Part shown: one piece after another, positions 18,144 to 27,318 of the stretch
Layout of the letters: each line of letters opens with the position of its first letter
Numbering within the stretch: the first letter of the stretch is position 1
Translations under genes and position numbers: made by a program
From: Halotia branconii CENA392
GTDB taxonomy: Bacteria; Cyanobacteriota; Cyanobacteriia; Cyanobacteriales; Nostocaceae
Length of the DNA stretch: 64,000 nt
Assembly (NCBI RefSeq): GCF_029953635.1
Contig: NZ_CP124543.1
Location: forward strand, 723,455 to 787,454
Reading direction: 5' to 3'
Notes under the pieces: generated by a model
Told to the model about the DNA's origin: nothing
Databases searched by the model: none
Seen by the model: the letters and a program-made list of their open reading frames with translations, nothing else

Positions 18144-18347
18144 TTAGGCAAGGCGTTTAGCTTCTACGGTTTGAGGTAAGTTTTCTGGTTTAGGTACTTC
18201 ACGAAATTCTAATTCCCAGCCATTTGCTAAAGTCAGAATCTTTCCTGCATCTGTGTCTGTTTGTTTAACTACTTCTTCTTCTAAGTCTTTTTTAGCAACA
18301 TAGACAACCAATGTACCAGCATCATTCATCCGTAGCATTACTTTCAT
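18144..18347 (-). CDS. nifT: Nitrogen fixation protein NifT (FixU)
   Basis: A 67-residue NifT with the typical beginning [24 protein letters not shown] and the later GWELEF segment. I chose ATG 18347 over an in-frame TTG at 18359, because family members begin MKVM and GAGG lies at proper spacing. It overlaps the end of nifZ by 26 bp. NifT is small, conserved in nif operons and of undefined function. Confidence 0.93.
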   Translation of the reverse strand: MKVMLRMNDAGTLVVYVAKKDLEEEVVKQTDTDAGKILTLANGWELEFREVPKPENLPQTVEAKRLA

Positions 18348-18609
18348 GAGATTCCTCAACAGATTCTAGTTCTTTTTTGCGACAACCGACGACGAACCCT
18401 GTCTCTAAGAAATGCACAGCATAGATATACGAACTCTGTAGATATGTACCTATACTTGCTATGTAGCCAACATCTCCCTTGTTTGCTAAAACTGCCCCAA
18501 CTTCTTGGCCAGGAAATGTACCATCGTTTTTAATCAGTTTACGAAGTCTGACTTTTTCACCAATTTCAAAAACGGGAGGTAAATCCAGTTCTAATTCATC
18601 ACGTTGCAT
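18322..18609 (-). CDS. nifZ: Nitrogen fixation protein NifZ
   Basis: A 95-residue NifZ, with the conserved core [38 protein letters not shown] and [16 protein letters not shown]. In studied bacteria NifZ helps convert the precursor clusters of the MoFe protein into P-clusters. The ATG at 18609 overlaps the nifV stop region by 11 bp, and its own end overlaps nifT, so the three genes look translationally coupled. Confidence 0.93.
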   Translation of the reverse strand: MQRDELELDLPPVFEIGEKVRLRKLIKNDGTFPGQEVGAVLANKGDVGYIASIGTYLQSSYIYAVHFLETGFVVGCRKKELESVEESHESNATDE

Positions 18610-19729
18610 GAGAGTACCTCTGTTCTCTGACCAAATTCAATACTTCTTCGGTTGTGAGGCTGCGTTTTTTCTGTACTGACTGCTGGCGTACTGCATCTAA
18701 AATAAACTGAGTTTCTTCTGGGTTGAGAAAGATGCCGTACTGTTCTAACATGTTAGACACTGAATGCCGACCAGAATGTTTACCCATTACTAAACGTCGT
18801 TCCCAACCTACTTCTTCAGGTGTAAATGGTTCGTAAGTCAGGGGGTTTTGCAATACGCCATGAGCATGGATTCCCGACTCGTGAGCAAAAGTGTTTTCAC
18901 CCACAATTGCCTTCCAAGGCGGTACTTTAGAGCCTGATGCTAAAGCCACTAATTGCGACAATTCCAACAAACGGCGAGTGTCAATACCCAAATCAATGCC
19001 ATAGATGCGTTTGACTGACATCACCACTTCTTCTAAAGCAGCATTACCAGCTCTTTCGCCTAATCCGTTAACTGTGGTACTTACAGAAAAGGCTCCAGCT
19101 TTCATCCCAGCCAAGGCATTAGCTGTTGCCAAACCAAAATCATTGTGAGTGTGGATTTCTAAGGGAATTGATAAAGCTGCCACCAATCGCTTGACTTTAG
19201 CGTAGGTGCTAAATGGGTCAAGAACTCCTACAGTGTCACAAAAACGAAATCGTGATGCACCCCATTCTTGAGCATGAAGTGCTACATCCAAAAGAAAGCT
19301 TTCGTCAGCTCTAGAAGAATCTTCGCCACCAACTGCCACCCAAAGACCGCGATCGCTAGCGAAGCTGATACAATCTTTGAGTCTTTGCAAACTTACCCGC
19401 CACTGTCCATGAAATTTAGCGGCGATTTGGATACCAGAAACAGGGATAGCAATATGCACTCGCTTCAAACCACAGGCGATGGAAGCTTTGATATCTGAGA
19501 TCACAGCACGATTCCAGCCCAGAAGGTTTGCTTGCAACCCCAAATTTGTAATTGCAGATATAGCGCGCATTTCTTCTTGTCCCATCGCCGGAATCCCAAC
19601 TTCTAATTCGGGAACACCAATGGTATCTAGAAACTTAGCGATCGCTAATTTTTCCTCAAAGGTAAAAGCAACACCTGCTGCTTGTTCCCCATCACGTAAT
19701 GTAGTGTCATTAATTAAGATTTCATTCAT
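18599..19729 (-). CDS. nifV: Homocitrate synthase NifV
   Basis: NifV condenses acetyl-CoA and 2-oxoglutarate to homocitrate, the organic ligand of FeMo-co. The 376-residue protein has the LeuA-family active site [17 protein letters not shown] near the start, [14 protein letters not shown] (metal-binding His pair), GLGERAGNA and [15 protein letters not shown]. The nif setting separates it from leucine-pathway LeuA. It begins a tight nifV-nifZ-nifT group; 220 bp separate it from the small gene upstream. Confidence 0.95.
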   Translation of the reverse strand: MNEILINDTTLRDGEQAAGVAFTFEEKLAIAKFLDTIGVPELEVGIPAMGQEEMRAISAITNLGLQANLLGWNRAVISDIKASIACGLKRVHIAIPVSGIQIAAKFHGQWRVSLQRLKDCISFASDRGLWVAVGGEDSSRADESFLLDVALHAQEWGASRFRFCDTVGVLDPFSTYAKVKRLVAALSIPLEIHTHNDFGLATANALAGMKAGAFSVSTTVNGLGERAGNAALEEVVMSVKRIYGIDLGIDTRRLLELSQLVALASGSKVPPWKAIVGENTFAHESGIHAHGVLQNPLTYEPFTPEEVGWERRLVMGKHSGRHSVSNMLEQYGIFLNPEETQFILDAVRQQSVQKKRSLTTEEVLNLVREQRYSHAT

Positions 19730-19949
19730 CTGAAATATCCCTCTGAGGAATTTTTCTTCATATTCTTTATGGATTGTGAGCCGATTATTCCGTAATTCCT
19801 AGTAGTAGTTAGTGCCTAATACAAATGTTGAATAGTGAATGGTAAATGCTCTCAACTCACACAATTAATAGTTCATCTTCATGATTCTTTAATATTACTC
19901 AACTAATAACTTCACATCTGTATGACAGCAAACCAAAAATAGGTATAAT

Positions 19950-20069
19950 TTAGAAATTATTTTTACCCTTGCTAGGCAAAACTTTTTTTAGTAGGAGATA
20001 GCTAAAAAAGCTATTAGCAAGTCCCAAAGAAAATAAAACACAAAATCCGGCAATCAAGCTAGAAATCAT
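19950..20069 (-). CDS. 39-residue single-helix membrane peptide in the nif cluster
   Basis: Reading from ATG 20069 gives 39 residues, MISSLIAGFCVLFSLGLANS then a lysine-rich end (LLLKKVLPSKGKNNF). GAGG stands 8 nt before this ATG, whereas the longer frame starts at a TTG at 20147 with no ribosome site. One transmembrane helix is clear. Size and shape recall the tiny subunits of b6f or photosystem complexes (loosely PetM), but I cannot identify it. It lies on the nif strand between a DUF2949 gene and nifV. Confidence 0.5.
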   Translation of the reverse strand: MISSLIAGFCVLFSLGLANSFFSYLLLKKVLPSKGKNNF

Positions 20070-20223
20070 TGAAGTATCCTCATATAATTGCAAGTCTTTT
20101 TTTCGGATGAGATGACAAGCGAGTAAAAGTACTAAGTAACTAAACAAAATTAATTACGCACTTATTTTCTCTGTTCCCTGTTTCCTCTCTACACAAATGA
20201 ATTTAATTTTGCGCGACTACTTA

Positions 20224-20421
20224 CTAATGCTGATTTTCTAACCAATCCAAAATTCGCTCTAGTTGTTCTAAATTAACTAGCCCATATTGCCAAAGCAGCA
20301 TTGAGAGAGGCTCATGATCAAACTCACGGTGTCGCAGTGCCACAGAAATATCTGCATTTGAAAGAGCGAGTTCGTTATGTAAAAAGTTGATCAAATTGAT
20401 CTCGCTATTACGAGTCACCAT
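20224..20421 (-). CDS. DUF2949 small protein of the nif cluster
   Basis: A 65-residue protein from ATG 20421. It matches the DUF2949 pattern with FLHNELALSNADISVALRHR, PLSMLLWQYGLVNLEQLERI and a final DWLE. The longer frame to TTG 20478 adds a non-conserved stretch. As I recall, the homologue (asr1406) lies at the same place between cysE and nifV in Nostoc sp. PCC 7120. Function is unknown. Confidence 0.8.
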   Translation of the reverse strand: MVTRNSEINLINFLHNELALSNADISVALRHREFDHEPLSMLLWQYGLVNLEQLERILDWLENQH

Positions 20422-20588
20422 AATTTGGAAGTACACCTTATTTGGACTAAGAAAAAAGTAACAATTAGAAACTACCAATTTGTTTTGGTAATTTCACTGC
20501 TGAATTTCCAAATGTGTTAGGCAAACTAAATCTAAATTGTGTCTTGTTTAAAACAGGACAAATTAAGAAAATGTATTTCCTTTTTTAC

Positions 20589-20834
20589 TTAGCACTCAGC
20601 ACTATAATCCCAGCAACGCTCTAGCCATTCGACTAATTCATGGCGATGAGCCAGAAATTGTATCACTGTGCTACGGATGAGAACCGCTTCTAACAAAGTA
20701 TTTACTTGTACTCGTAAAGAACCATCAGCATGACAAGAACAAGAAATTTTCAACTCTTGTAAACGGTGATAGATTCGCCAGCGATCGCTCAACGGTATCT
20801 GCAAAACTTGATCGCCTAAAGTGTTATTGGTCAT
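20589..20834 (-). CDS. Asr1405/Asl0597-family small protein of the nif cluster
   Basis: An 81-residue protein with QVLQIPLSDRWRIYHRLQEL, a CSC motif, and a C-terminal LAHRHELVEWLERCWDY. I recognise it as the cyanobacterial Asr1405/Asl0597 family, which also lies next to the nif-linked cysE in Nostoc. The product is probably soluble and has no assigned function. It follows cysE by 60 bp of TTGTCAG-type repeats. Confidence 0.75.
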   Translation of the reverse strand: MTNNTLGDQVLQIPLSDRWRIYHRLQELKISCSCHADGSLRVQVNTLLEAVLIRSTVIQFLAHRHELVEWLERCWDYSAEC

Positions 20835-20894
20835 TAGTTGTTAGTGGTCAGTAGTTAGTTGTCAGTTGTCAGAGATACGAATTACGAATTGATA

Positions 20895-21641
20895 TTAGTG
20901 ATTCTTGGTCATTGACTTTTGAGTGTTGAGTTTTTGTTCAAGTTGTTCAATGCGTGAAAGCAAAGAACGAATCACACTTGCTTCCAAATCAGGGAGTTTT
21001 CCGTGTTCTAAGGGACAAAGATTTGTACTTTCTTTGCGGGAGATAATTCGACCGGGAACGCCTACAACGGTAGAATCTGTAGGAACATCGCGCAAAACGA
21101 TTGAACCTGCGCCAATACGAACGCGATCGCCTATTTGCAGATTACCTAAAACTTTCGCACCCGCACCCACCACAACGTTCTTACCCAAGGTTGGGTGACG
21201 CTTACCACTATCTTTGCCAGTACCGCCAAGGGTAACGCCCTGGTAAATCAGGGTAAAGTCTCCCACGATCGCAGTTTCACCAATCACCACGCCCATACCG
21301 TGGTCGATAAACACGCCTTTACCAATCTCTGCACCTGGATGAATTTCAATTCCCGTCAGAAACCGACCCCAGTGAGAAATCAGACGGGGGATGAAACTTA
21401 CTCCCCGACAATGTAGCCAGTGGGCGAGACGATGCAAACATAGTGCGTGCAGTCCAGGGTAGCAAAACACCACTTCTAGCCAATTACGAGCTGCTGGATC
21501 GCGTTCAAAGATAATCTGAAAATCACTCCACAATGGCTCAAAAAAATTGCCAGAGAGTAACCTTTTCAGCAAGGATCTATTTGGAGAATCCGCAGTGATT
21601 GCAGTTTGGGAATTTTTGATACTTTTTAAGGACTGTTGCAT
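20895..21641 (-). CDS. cysE: Serine O-acetyltransferase, nif-linked (NifP/CysE2)
   Basis: Makes O-acetylserine for cysteine synthesis; the nif-linked copy (NifP) is thought to supply extra cysteine for iron-sulfur clusters. The C-terminal half is a left-handed beta-helix with hexapeptide repeats ([69 protein letters not shown]). I prefer ATG 21641 (248 residues). A TTG at 21719 would add 26 residues of low conservation, and neither has a strong ribosome site. It is the first gene of this minus-strand nif group. Confidence 0.9.
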   Translation of the reverse strand: MQQSLKSIKNSQTAITADSPNRSLLKRLLSGNFFEPLWSDFQIIFERDPAARNWLEVVFCYPGLHALCLHRLAHWLHCRGVSFIPRLISHWGRFLTGIEIHPGAEIGKGVFIDHGMGVVIGETAIVGDFTLIYQGVTLGGTGKDSGKRHPTLGKNVVVGAGAKVLGNLQIGDRVRIGAGSIVLRDVPTDSTVVGVPGRIISRKESTNLCPLEHGKLPDLEASVIRSLLSRIEQLEQKLNTQKSMTKNH

Positions 21642-21719
21642 CGATGGTGTCTGGTTGAAAGAGCCATGTGTTATTTTTCTGCTTATATCAGGTGACTCCC
21701 AACTGGACGGTACATCCAA

Positions 21720-22391
21720 TGTCGATTGGATTTATTGAATTGATTAAGGTTGTACTCATACACCCCAAACCCTGATTTAAGGGAAATTTAAAATTTCTCT
21801 TGGGGTAGAGGTGCTAGTGTTTCCCAATAGGGGTACTAGTATTTTTAGGGTCAAGGGTTAAGAATTTATGTACTCACTCTGAATAACTTTGCCTGTAAAA
21901 GTTGCAGCGATTTAGGCAAGATATTTTGAGATATATTAAGTTGTACTCAGCTGTTTACAAATATGCAGTAGAAGAGATAACCAACTAAATATCTGTATCT
22001 TCGGTTACGATTACTATTCTATTATTTGGCAAGTTAAAAGATAGGTTTCTTTATTTTCTTTTAGTGTTTGTTGTCTGTATGTATGTACACGTTTGAAAAT
22101 ATAGTTATAGTTCATAAGCTATTAGAAGTATCTCACTTGAGCAAATATACAAATTAGTGAGAAAATCTCAGGCAGTACCTAAGCTCTCCGTGTAAAACAT
22201 TATTCCTGAACAAGTTTTTTTTGGTAGTGTAAAGAATCAAAACTAAATGCAAATGTCCAATTAGAGAAGCACCCATGATTTTTATCGCCTCAACACTTGC
22301 AATTTTACCTGTTGAGCGAAAATGAACAGTCCTGCCCTTAATAAGGGGAAAACTGGAGAAAATCTCTCAAAGTTCCCCCTTTTTAAGGGGA
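21720..22391. other. Intergenic region upstream of cysE/nifP
   Basis: About 670 AT-rich bases without a credible gene. It should hold the promoter of the nifP-nifV group; I looked for a GTA-N8-TAC NtcA site and saw none. Near 22340-22390 it contains CCCTTAATAAGGGG-type and CCCTTTTTAAGGGG repeats, which also occur near 29420-29465. Confidence 0.5.
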
Positions 22392-22433
22392 GCCAGCGCC
22401 GTAGGTGGGTTGCCCGACTTGAGGCGACTGGCG
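22392..22433. repeat. Roughly 42-bp palindromic element, copy 2
   Basis: GCCAGCGCC ... CGACTGGCG, related to 18001-18042. It is inserted in a CCCTTTTTAAGGGG...TTTAGGGGGAT repeat unit, so it is again nested in another repeat. Confidence 0.65.
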
Positions 22434-22499
22434 TAGATTTAGGGGGATCTAGATATGTGCAACCTCACATTAAATTGGTATTAAACCTCAAAAAAATAA

Positions 22500-22697
22500 T
22501 CGGTACACTAAACCTGCACCGATGGTTGCGCCGACGCTATGCGTAAGCACAACTTTATTGAAAGCGGTGGAAAACTCCGTCCATTCATGGGTGGTTAAAT
22601 CAGTAATCAGTTAACAGTGATAACTGATTACTTCTTCTCTATACCCCATTCCCTATGCCAAAAACTTCATCCCGCAAGTGGGGTGAGGTTTTTTATT
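22500..22697 (+). mobile_element. ORF-less element resembling the 3' end of a TnpB transposon, copy B
   Basis: Begins TCGGTACACTAAACCTG and has the core TTGAAAGCGGTGGAAAACTC then CCATTCATGGGTGGTTAAAT (22558-22600). It ends with the hairpin CTTCATCCCGCAAGTGGGGT plus GAGG (22665-22688), followed by TTTTTTATTC. The stem differs in sequence from copy A at 10260 but keeps pairing (CTTCA with TGAGG, CCC with GGG). It is noncoding and lies between the convergent ends of other units, just downstream of the PIN/TRAM gene. Confidence 0.45.
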
Positions 22698-22720
22698 CTA
22701 ATTGCACTTGACATTTTCCT

Positions 22721-23797
22721 TCATGCCAATGCTGAAGCTTGGGGTTTGGCAAAAATCATTCGTCCTGCTGAGGTTTGCAAAGCACTGGTGACTACTACTC
22801 GCAGTTCAGCACCTACATAGTTACTACCTTCTTCAACAACAACCATAGTGCCATCATCTAGGTAGCCGATTCCCTGACTCGGTTCTTTACCTTCTTTGAG
22901 AACCTTTAAATCCAAGTTGTCGCCAGGTAGGTAACTAGGACGCACGGCATTCACAAGGTCATTAACATTCAATACAGGTACTTTTTGCACACTAGCAACT
23001 TTGGACAAGTTGTAATCATTGGTCAGCAATGTACCATTTATTTCTTGGGCAAAGCGTACTAATTTCGCATCTACTGTGGCAATATCTTCGTAATCAACAG
23101 GGTTGATCAAAATGCGATCGCTGTAAGTTCCTTTAATGCGGTTAAGAATCTCTAGCCCACGCCTTCCCCGCACCCGCTTTTGGTCTTTACTAGCATCCGC
23201 TACTTGCTGTAATTCCTGTAAGACAAACTGTGGTACGATAATTTGCCCTTCAAGAAAACCTGTTTCTAGTAGTGCTTCAATGCGACCATCAATAATACAG
23301 CTAGTGTCTAAAACTTTGGTATTAGCGGGTTTTAGTGTTCCTTCCGCTACCATCGTCTCCACAGTGTTGGGATTAATAAACCGCAATAAGCCTCGCCCAT
23401 GAGTATCTGCTAAATTCATGCCAGTGACAGCAAGTATAATACTGCCAACAACTGCTACCAGAGGCTTAATAAATCCAAAGTCTATGGGGATGGGTAGCAA
23501 AAATAGTGGGGCTAGCATTAAATTAGCTAGCAATAGCCCAATGACTAAACCCACAGCACGAGTTAAAATCATTTCCAGTGGCATTTCTCGGACTTGTGCT
23601 TCTAAGCGGCGATATGTCGTTTGAAAACTCAGTCCGATCGCACCACCAATAATAGCGGCAAAGACGGCAACAACTAAGCGTAAAGCTTCTATATTTGTTA
23701 CCCGATCTAGTGAGCCATTGGGTAGTAGTTCAGTGCTGTAGAACCCTATTCCTGCTGCTGCCAGGATAAATGAGATAATGATAATAGCGTCAAGCAT
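22721..23797 (-). CDS. PIN/TRAM domain membrane protein (YacL-like)
   Basis: A 358-residue protein with about four N-terminal transmembrane helices (IIIISFILAAAGIGFY, AVFAAIIGGAIGLSF, VGLVIGLLLANLML, VAVVGSIILAVTG), a PIN ribonuclease-type domain (KVLDTSCIIDGRIEALLETG, DAKLVRFAQEINGTLLTNDY with acidic residues) and a C-terminal TRAM RNA-binding domain (EPSQGIGYLDDGTMVVVEEG). It is widely conserved in cyanobacteria and Gram-positives. A nuclease role on RNA is inferred from the domains. Confidence 0.9.
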   Translation of the reverse strand: MLDAIIIISFILAAAGIGFYSTELLPNGSLDRVTNIEALRLVVAVFAAIIGGAIGLSFQTTYRRLEAQVREMPLEMILTRAVGLVIGLLLANLMLAPLFLLPIPIDFGFIKPLVAVVGSIILAVTGMNLADTHGRGLLRFINPNTVETMVAEGTLKPANTKVLDTSCIIDGRIEALLETGFLEGQIIVPQFVLQELQQVADASKDQKRVRGRRGLEILNRIKGTYSDRILINPVDYEDIATVDAKLVRFAQEINGTLLTNDYNLSKVASVQKVPVLNVNDLVNAVRPSYLPGDNLDLKVLKEGKEPSQGIGYLDDGTMVVVEEGSNYVGAELRVVVTSALQTSAGRMIFAKPQASALA

Positions 23798-24048
23798 GGT
23801 TGTCTTGTTTTCCTGCGATTGTGTGACCCGATAAAGTCAAGTATTTTTTATTTCACTTATAAAAGAAATTAATCAATATTGACTTACACTAGGCTTTTAA
23901 GCAGGGAATATCTGCAAATATTATAACTAAAGTGTTTTCTGTTCATATTTTTCATGGTTTTGTTGTAAAACGATAAAAACTTGTAAAAAAACTATTTATT
24001 TTCACTATTTTTAATTCTTTCGTTGGATTAATTTCCTTATTTCTCGCA

Positions 24049-25245
24049 ATGATTCAAAAAGTTAATGTTTCTAGCATTGCAAGTTCTGCTTATATACATA
24101 TTCCCTTTTGCAGACGGCGGTGCTTTTATTGTGATTTTCCCGTGTTTATAGTGGGCAATCGCTCACGTGGTGAAACATCTGATACTATCTCTCAATACAT
24201 TGATGTGCTATGTCAAGAAATTGCAATTACGCCAGCCTGTGGTCAACCACTAAAGACAATTTTCTTTGGTGGCGGTACTCCGTCACTGTTATCGGTAGAG
24301 CAGTTGCAACGTATAGTGAAAGCGCTCGAAAAGCGTTTTGGGATTGCTCTTGGAGTAGAAATTTCAATGGAAATAGACCCAGGCACATTTGATTTAGCAC
24401 ATATAGCAGGCTATCGTAGCGTGGGTGTGAACCGGGTAAGTTTAGGTGTACAAGCGTTTCAGGAAGAATTATTGCAAGTTGCTGGGCGATCGCACTCAGT
24501 TGTAGATATTCTTGCATCTGTGGAATTAATCCACCAAGTCGAGATTCCCGAATTTAGCATAGACCTAATTTCTGGGTTGCCGCATCAGTCTTTAGATCAG
24601 TGGCAAGATTCCCTAAATCAAGCAGTGACAATTGCACCAACTCATATATCTATATATGACCTAACTATTGAGCCTGGAACAGCTTTTGGTCGTTACTACA
24701 AACCCGGTGACAGTCCTTTACCCACAGATTTAACCACAGTCAAAATGTACCAAATGGGGCAGCAGATTTTGACCGATGCAGGTTATGAGCATTATGAAAT
24801 TTCTAATTATGCTCAACCTGGCCATCAATGTCGGCATAATCGAGTTTATTGGAAAAATCAACCTTATTACGGCTTTGGCATGGGTGCAGCGAGTTACGTA
24901 CAAGGTAAACGCTTGACTCGTCCACGTAAAACTAAAGAATATTATCAGTGGGTGCAAGATTTGATTGCGAATGGTGGGGTAATTCATTGTGAAGTGACAC
25001 CACCAGATGAGATTTTGTTAGAAACCTTAATGTTGGGGCTGCGTCTAGCAGAAGGTGTGAGTTTGTCCCTTTTGGCTGAAGAATTTGGACAACAGAAGGT
25101 AAAGAAGATTCAACAGCTTTTACAGCCTTATTTTGAGAAAGGTTGGGTAACAGTTATAGACGGTAGGTTACGGTTAAGTGACCCAGAGGGATTTTTATTT
25201 TCTAATGTTGTGTTGGCAAAATTATTCAGCGGGTTGGAGGAATAA
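24049..25245 (+). CDS. hemW: Radical SAM protein HemW (coproporphyrinogen III oxidase-like)
   Basis: A 398-residue radical SAM protein with HIPFCRRRCFYCDFPV, the CxxxCxxC cluster motif near residues 21-28, and GGGTPSLLS, SMEIDPGTFD, VNRVSLGVQAF, HYEISNYAQPGHQCRHNRVYW. It has the length and C-terminal HemN_C region of HemW rather than true HemN, so heme binding or transfer is more likely than oxygen-independent oxidase activity. It stands as a single gene. Confidence 0.88.
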   Translation: MIQKVNVSSIASSAYIHIPFCRRRCFYCDFPVFIVGNRSRGETSDTISQYIDVLCQEIAITPACGQPLKTIFFGGGTPSLLSVEQLQRIVKALEKRFGIALGVEISMEIDPGTFDLAHIAGYRSVGVNRVSLGVQAFQEELLQVAGRSHSVVDILASVELIHQVEIPEFSIDLISGLPHQSLDQWQDSLNQAVTIAPTHISIYDLTIEPGTAFGRYYKPGDSPLPTDLTTVKMYQMGQQILTDAGYEHYEISNYAQPGHQCRHNRVYWKNQPYYGFGMGAASYVQGKRLTRPRKTKEYYQWVQDLIANGGVIHCEVTPPDEILLETLMLGLRLAEGVSLSLLAEEFGQQKVKKIQQLLQPYFEKGWVTVIDGRLRLSDPEGFLFSNVVLAKLFSGLEE

Positions 25246-25368
25246 GGGACTTCCAACTAAAAAAATATCCCGTCACTGTGTAGGCAGAGGGGCAGGGAGC
25301 AGGGCGCAGAGGAAAGACAGAAAAATACGATCCCATTAAATTGGATAATTTATTTTCTGGAAGTCCCT
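25245..25368. repeat. 124-bp element bounded by 11-bp inverted repeats
   Basis: AGGGACTTCCA (25245-25255) and its reverse complement TGGAAGTCCCT (25358-25368) bound a short AT/GGGGCAGGGAGCAG-containing interior directly downstream of hemW. The shape is that of a small nonautonomous element or large terminator. No other copy was seen in this window. Confidence 0.5.
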
Positions 25369-25535
25369 AAAATAATTCGTAATGATGCTGCACTGTACTA
25401 ATAGGCTTTCTGCCTAAGAAGTTGTAAAGTGATCATCTATGAGTCAAAAGTCAAGAATGTAGGAGTTATTGACTACTGACCACACTTCGACTACGCTCAG
25501 TGCATCGCTGACCACTGACCACCGACCACTAACAA

Positions 25536-26366
25536 ATGACTGCAATTTCCGATCGCTTTGAAACTCTGCGACAGAATCAAGAATGTGCTTTGATTCCATT
25601 TATTACCGCTGGTGATCCAGATTTAGCAACAACAGCAGCAGCGTTGCAAATTCTAGATCGCAATGGAGCCGACATTATTGAGCTTGGTGTTCCCTATTCT
25701 GATCCTCTAGCAGATGGTCCGGTGATTCAAGCTGCTGCTACCCGCGCCTTGCAACGGGGTACAAACTTGGATCAAGTATTGGAAATGCTCCAAGCAATCA
25801 CTCCCAAGTTGCGATCGCCTATTGTTCTGTTTACCTACTACAATCCAATTTTGCATCGAGGAATTGACAAATTTCTTCAGCAAATCGCCGCCGCTGGAGT
25901 GGCTGGATTGGTAGTACCCGATTTACCTTTAGAAGAAGCCGCAGGCTTGCTACAACCAGCTAGTGAAATCGGAATTGATTTAACTTTGTTGGTTGCTCCC
26001 ACCAGTTCTACTCAAAGAATAGAAGCGATCGCTCGTGATTCTCAAGGATTTATCTATTTGGTGAGTGTCACAGGTGTCACTGGTATGCGATCGCAAATAG
26101 AAGCACGAGTATCAGACTTACTCAAAAAAATTCGTAGTGTTACTGATAAACCCGTCGGAGTCGGCTTTGGTATTTCCGAAGCATCACAAGCTCTACAAAT
26201 GAGAGAATGGGGAGCAGATGCGGCGATCGTGGGTAGTGCTTTTGTGAAGCGTCTAGCTACCGGAACACCAGAACAGGGACTAAATGCGATCGCTGAATTT
26301 TGCCAAAGTCTCAAAACAGCCATCACAAAAACCGACAGCAGCAAAAATTCTCCTCTTGATGATTGA
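25536..26366 (+). CDS. trpA: Tryptophan synthase alpha subunit
   Basis: TrpA cleaves indole-3-glycerol phosphate to indole and glyceraldehyde phosphate. The 276-residue TIM barrel shows [31 protein letters not shown] (catalytic Glu and the signature), [32 protein letters not shown] and the phosphate loop VGSAFVKR. Length is standard. No other trp gene is adjacent, which is usual for cyanobacteria. Confidence 0.97.
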   Translation: MTAISDRFETLRQNQECALIPFITAGDPDLATTAAALQILDRNGADIIELGVPYSDPLADGPVIQAAATRALQRGTNLDQVLEMLQAITPKLRSPIVLFTYYNPILHRGIDKFLQQIAAAGVAGLVVPDLPLEEAAGLLQPASEIGIDLTLLVAPTSSTQRIEAIARDSQGFIYLVSVTGVTGMRSQIEARVSDLLKKIRSVTDKPVGVGFGISEASQALQMREWGADAAIVGSAFVKRLATGTPEQGLNAIAEFCQSLKTAITKTDSSKNSPLDD

Positions 26367-26600
26367 GAGAAAGTAGAGTAAAAAAGTATATCAGCGCAGT
26401 TTTTTTACTTTTGGCTAGTGGACAATTTGACGGATATAATCTTGAATATTAACAGCAGATAGTAGGCTATAAAAAACTAGCTGGTACGGTCGCTTATAGT
26501 TTGAGTAATTATGTGAAGTTGAGTAGGCGAAAAAAGATGAGTGTGAGAGTGAGTCAGTCACAAATGAATTTAGTTACGTCGCAGTTGAGAGGCAAAGGCG

Positions 26601-27248
26601 ATGAGTGAGAGTATGGCGTTCATCGGCGGAGTCGCCGTAGCTGGGCTGGCGGCTCTTGTCCTACTTAAGGGCACAAATACTCCCTTACAATCGAATTTCG
26701 CTGTTCCTGGGCAAATGCCAGGGACAATGGTAGCGCCCCAAATGCAGCAACCGATATATCCTTACGGGCAATCACCATATTATGCCAACCCCCAGCCTCA
26801 GCCCCCAGCTGCTCCCAATCCCGAACAGCGCGTAGAAATGGAACGGCTGAACATGCAGTTTGAGCGTTTCAAAGCTGACAACGAGCAACTAAGAGCGCAA
26901 AATCAACAACTCCAGAGCCAATTACAGAATTACATTAATCAGCAACAGTCACAACTTGCCCAGCCCAAAGTATTACCAGAAGCGCTCCCATCTCAAGAGC
27001 CTTGGTGGTCTTCACCGATTGTCTGGGCAGTAGGAGGCGCAACTTTGACTATTGGTGGTGGCGTTGTGGTTGCTGGTGTACTGGCTTTATTCTCACCACG
27101 GCAACGTCCTAGTCGTACAGTACAAGTAATTCACCCTTACCAAGGGTCTACGCCTCCTTTAGCCCCTGTACGTCGCACTGAGTTTCTGCCTCCTTCTCAT
27201 GTAGAAGCAAGACGAATTGAAACTCCACAGTACGACGAAATGCACTAA
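26601..27248 (+). CDS. Two-helix membrane protein with Pro/Gln-rich linker and coiled coil
   Basis: A 215-residue protein of unknown family. It has an N-terminal helix (AFIGGVAVAGLAALVLL), a Pro/Gln/Tyr-rich stretch (residues 35-75), a coiled coil (EMERLNMQFERFKADNEQLR through about residue 120), a second helix (PIVWAVGGATLTIGGGVVVAGVLALF, split at residues 137-163) and a basic Pro-rich tail. It is monocistronic, convergent with ureC across a bidirectional terminator. I do not recognise the family. Confidence 0.7.
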   Translation: MSESMAFIGGVAVAGLAALVLLKGTNTPLQSNFAVPGQMPGTMVAPQMQQPIYPYGQSPYYANPQPQPPAAPNPEQRVEMERLNMQFERFKADNEQLRAQNQQLQSQLQNYINQQQSQLAQPKVLPEALPSQEPWWSSPIVWAVGGATLTIGGGVVVAGVLALFSPRQRPSRTVQVIHPYQGSTPPLAPVRRTEFLPPSHVEARRIETPQYDEMH

Positions 27249-27261
27249 ACAATAAAAAATG

Positions 27262-27303
27262 AGGCGATAAATTACACAGAGTCAAACTGTAACATTATCG
27301 CCT
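27262..27303. terminator. Bidirectional terminator between the coiled-coil gene and ureC
   Basis: AGGCGATAA pairs with TTATCGCCT across a loop that itself contains a TTACA/TGTAA inner stem. A T-run follows on the plus strand (GTTTTTTAG), and an A-run precedes it (AATAAAAAAT), giving a T-run for the minus strand. Confidence 0.75.
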
Positions 27304-27318
27304 TAATGTTTTTTAGTC

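Noticed and set aside
22322..22546. Open frame of 74 codons on the plus strand
   Set aside because: It runs straight through two nested repeats (CCCTTTTTAAGGGG type and the 42-bp palindrome) and into element B, has no ribosome site and shows no protein-like composition.
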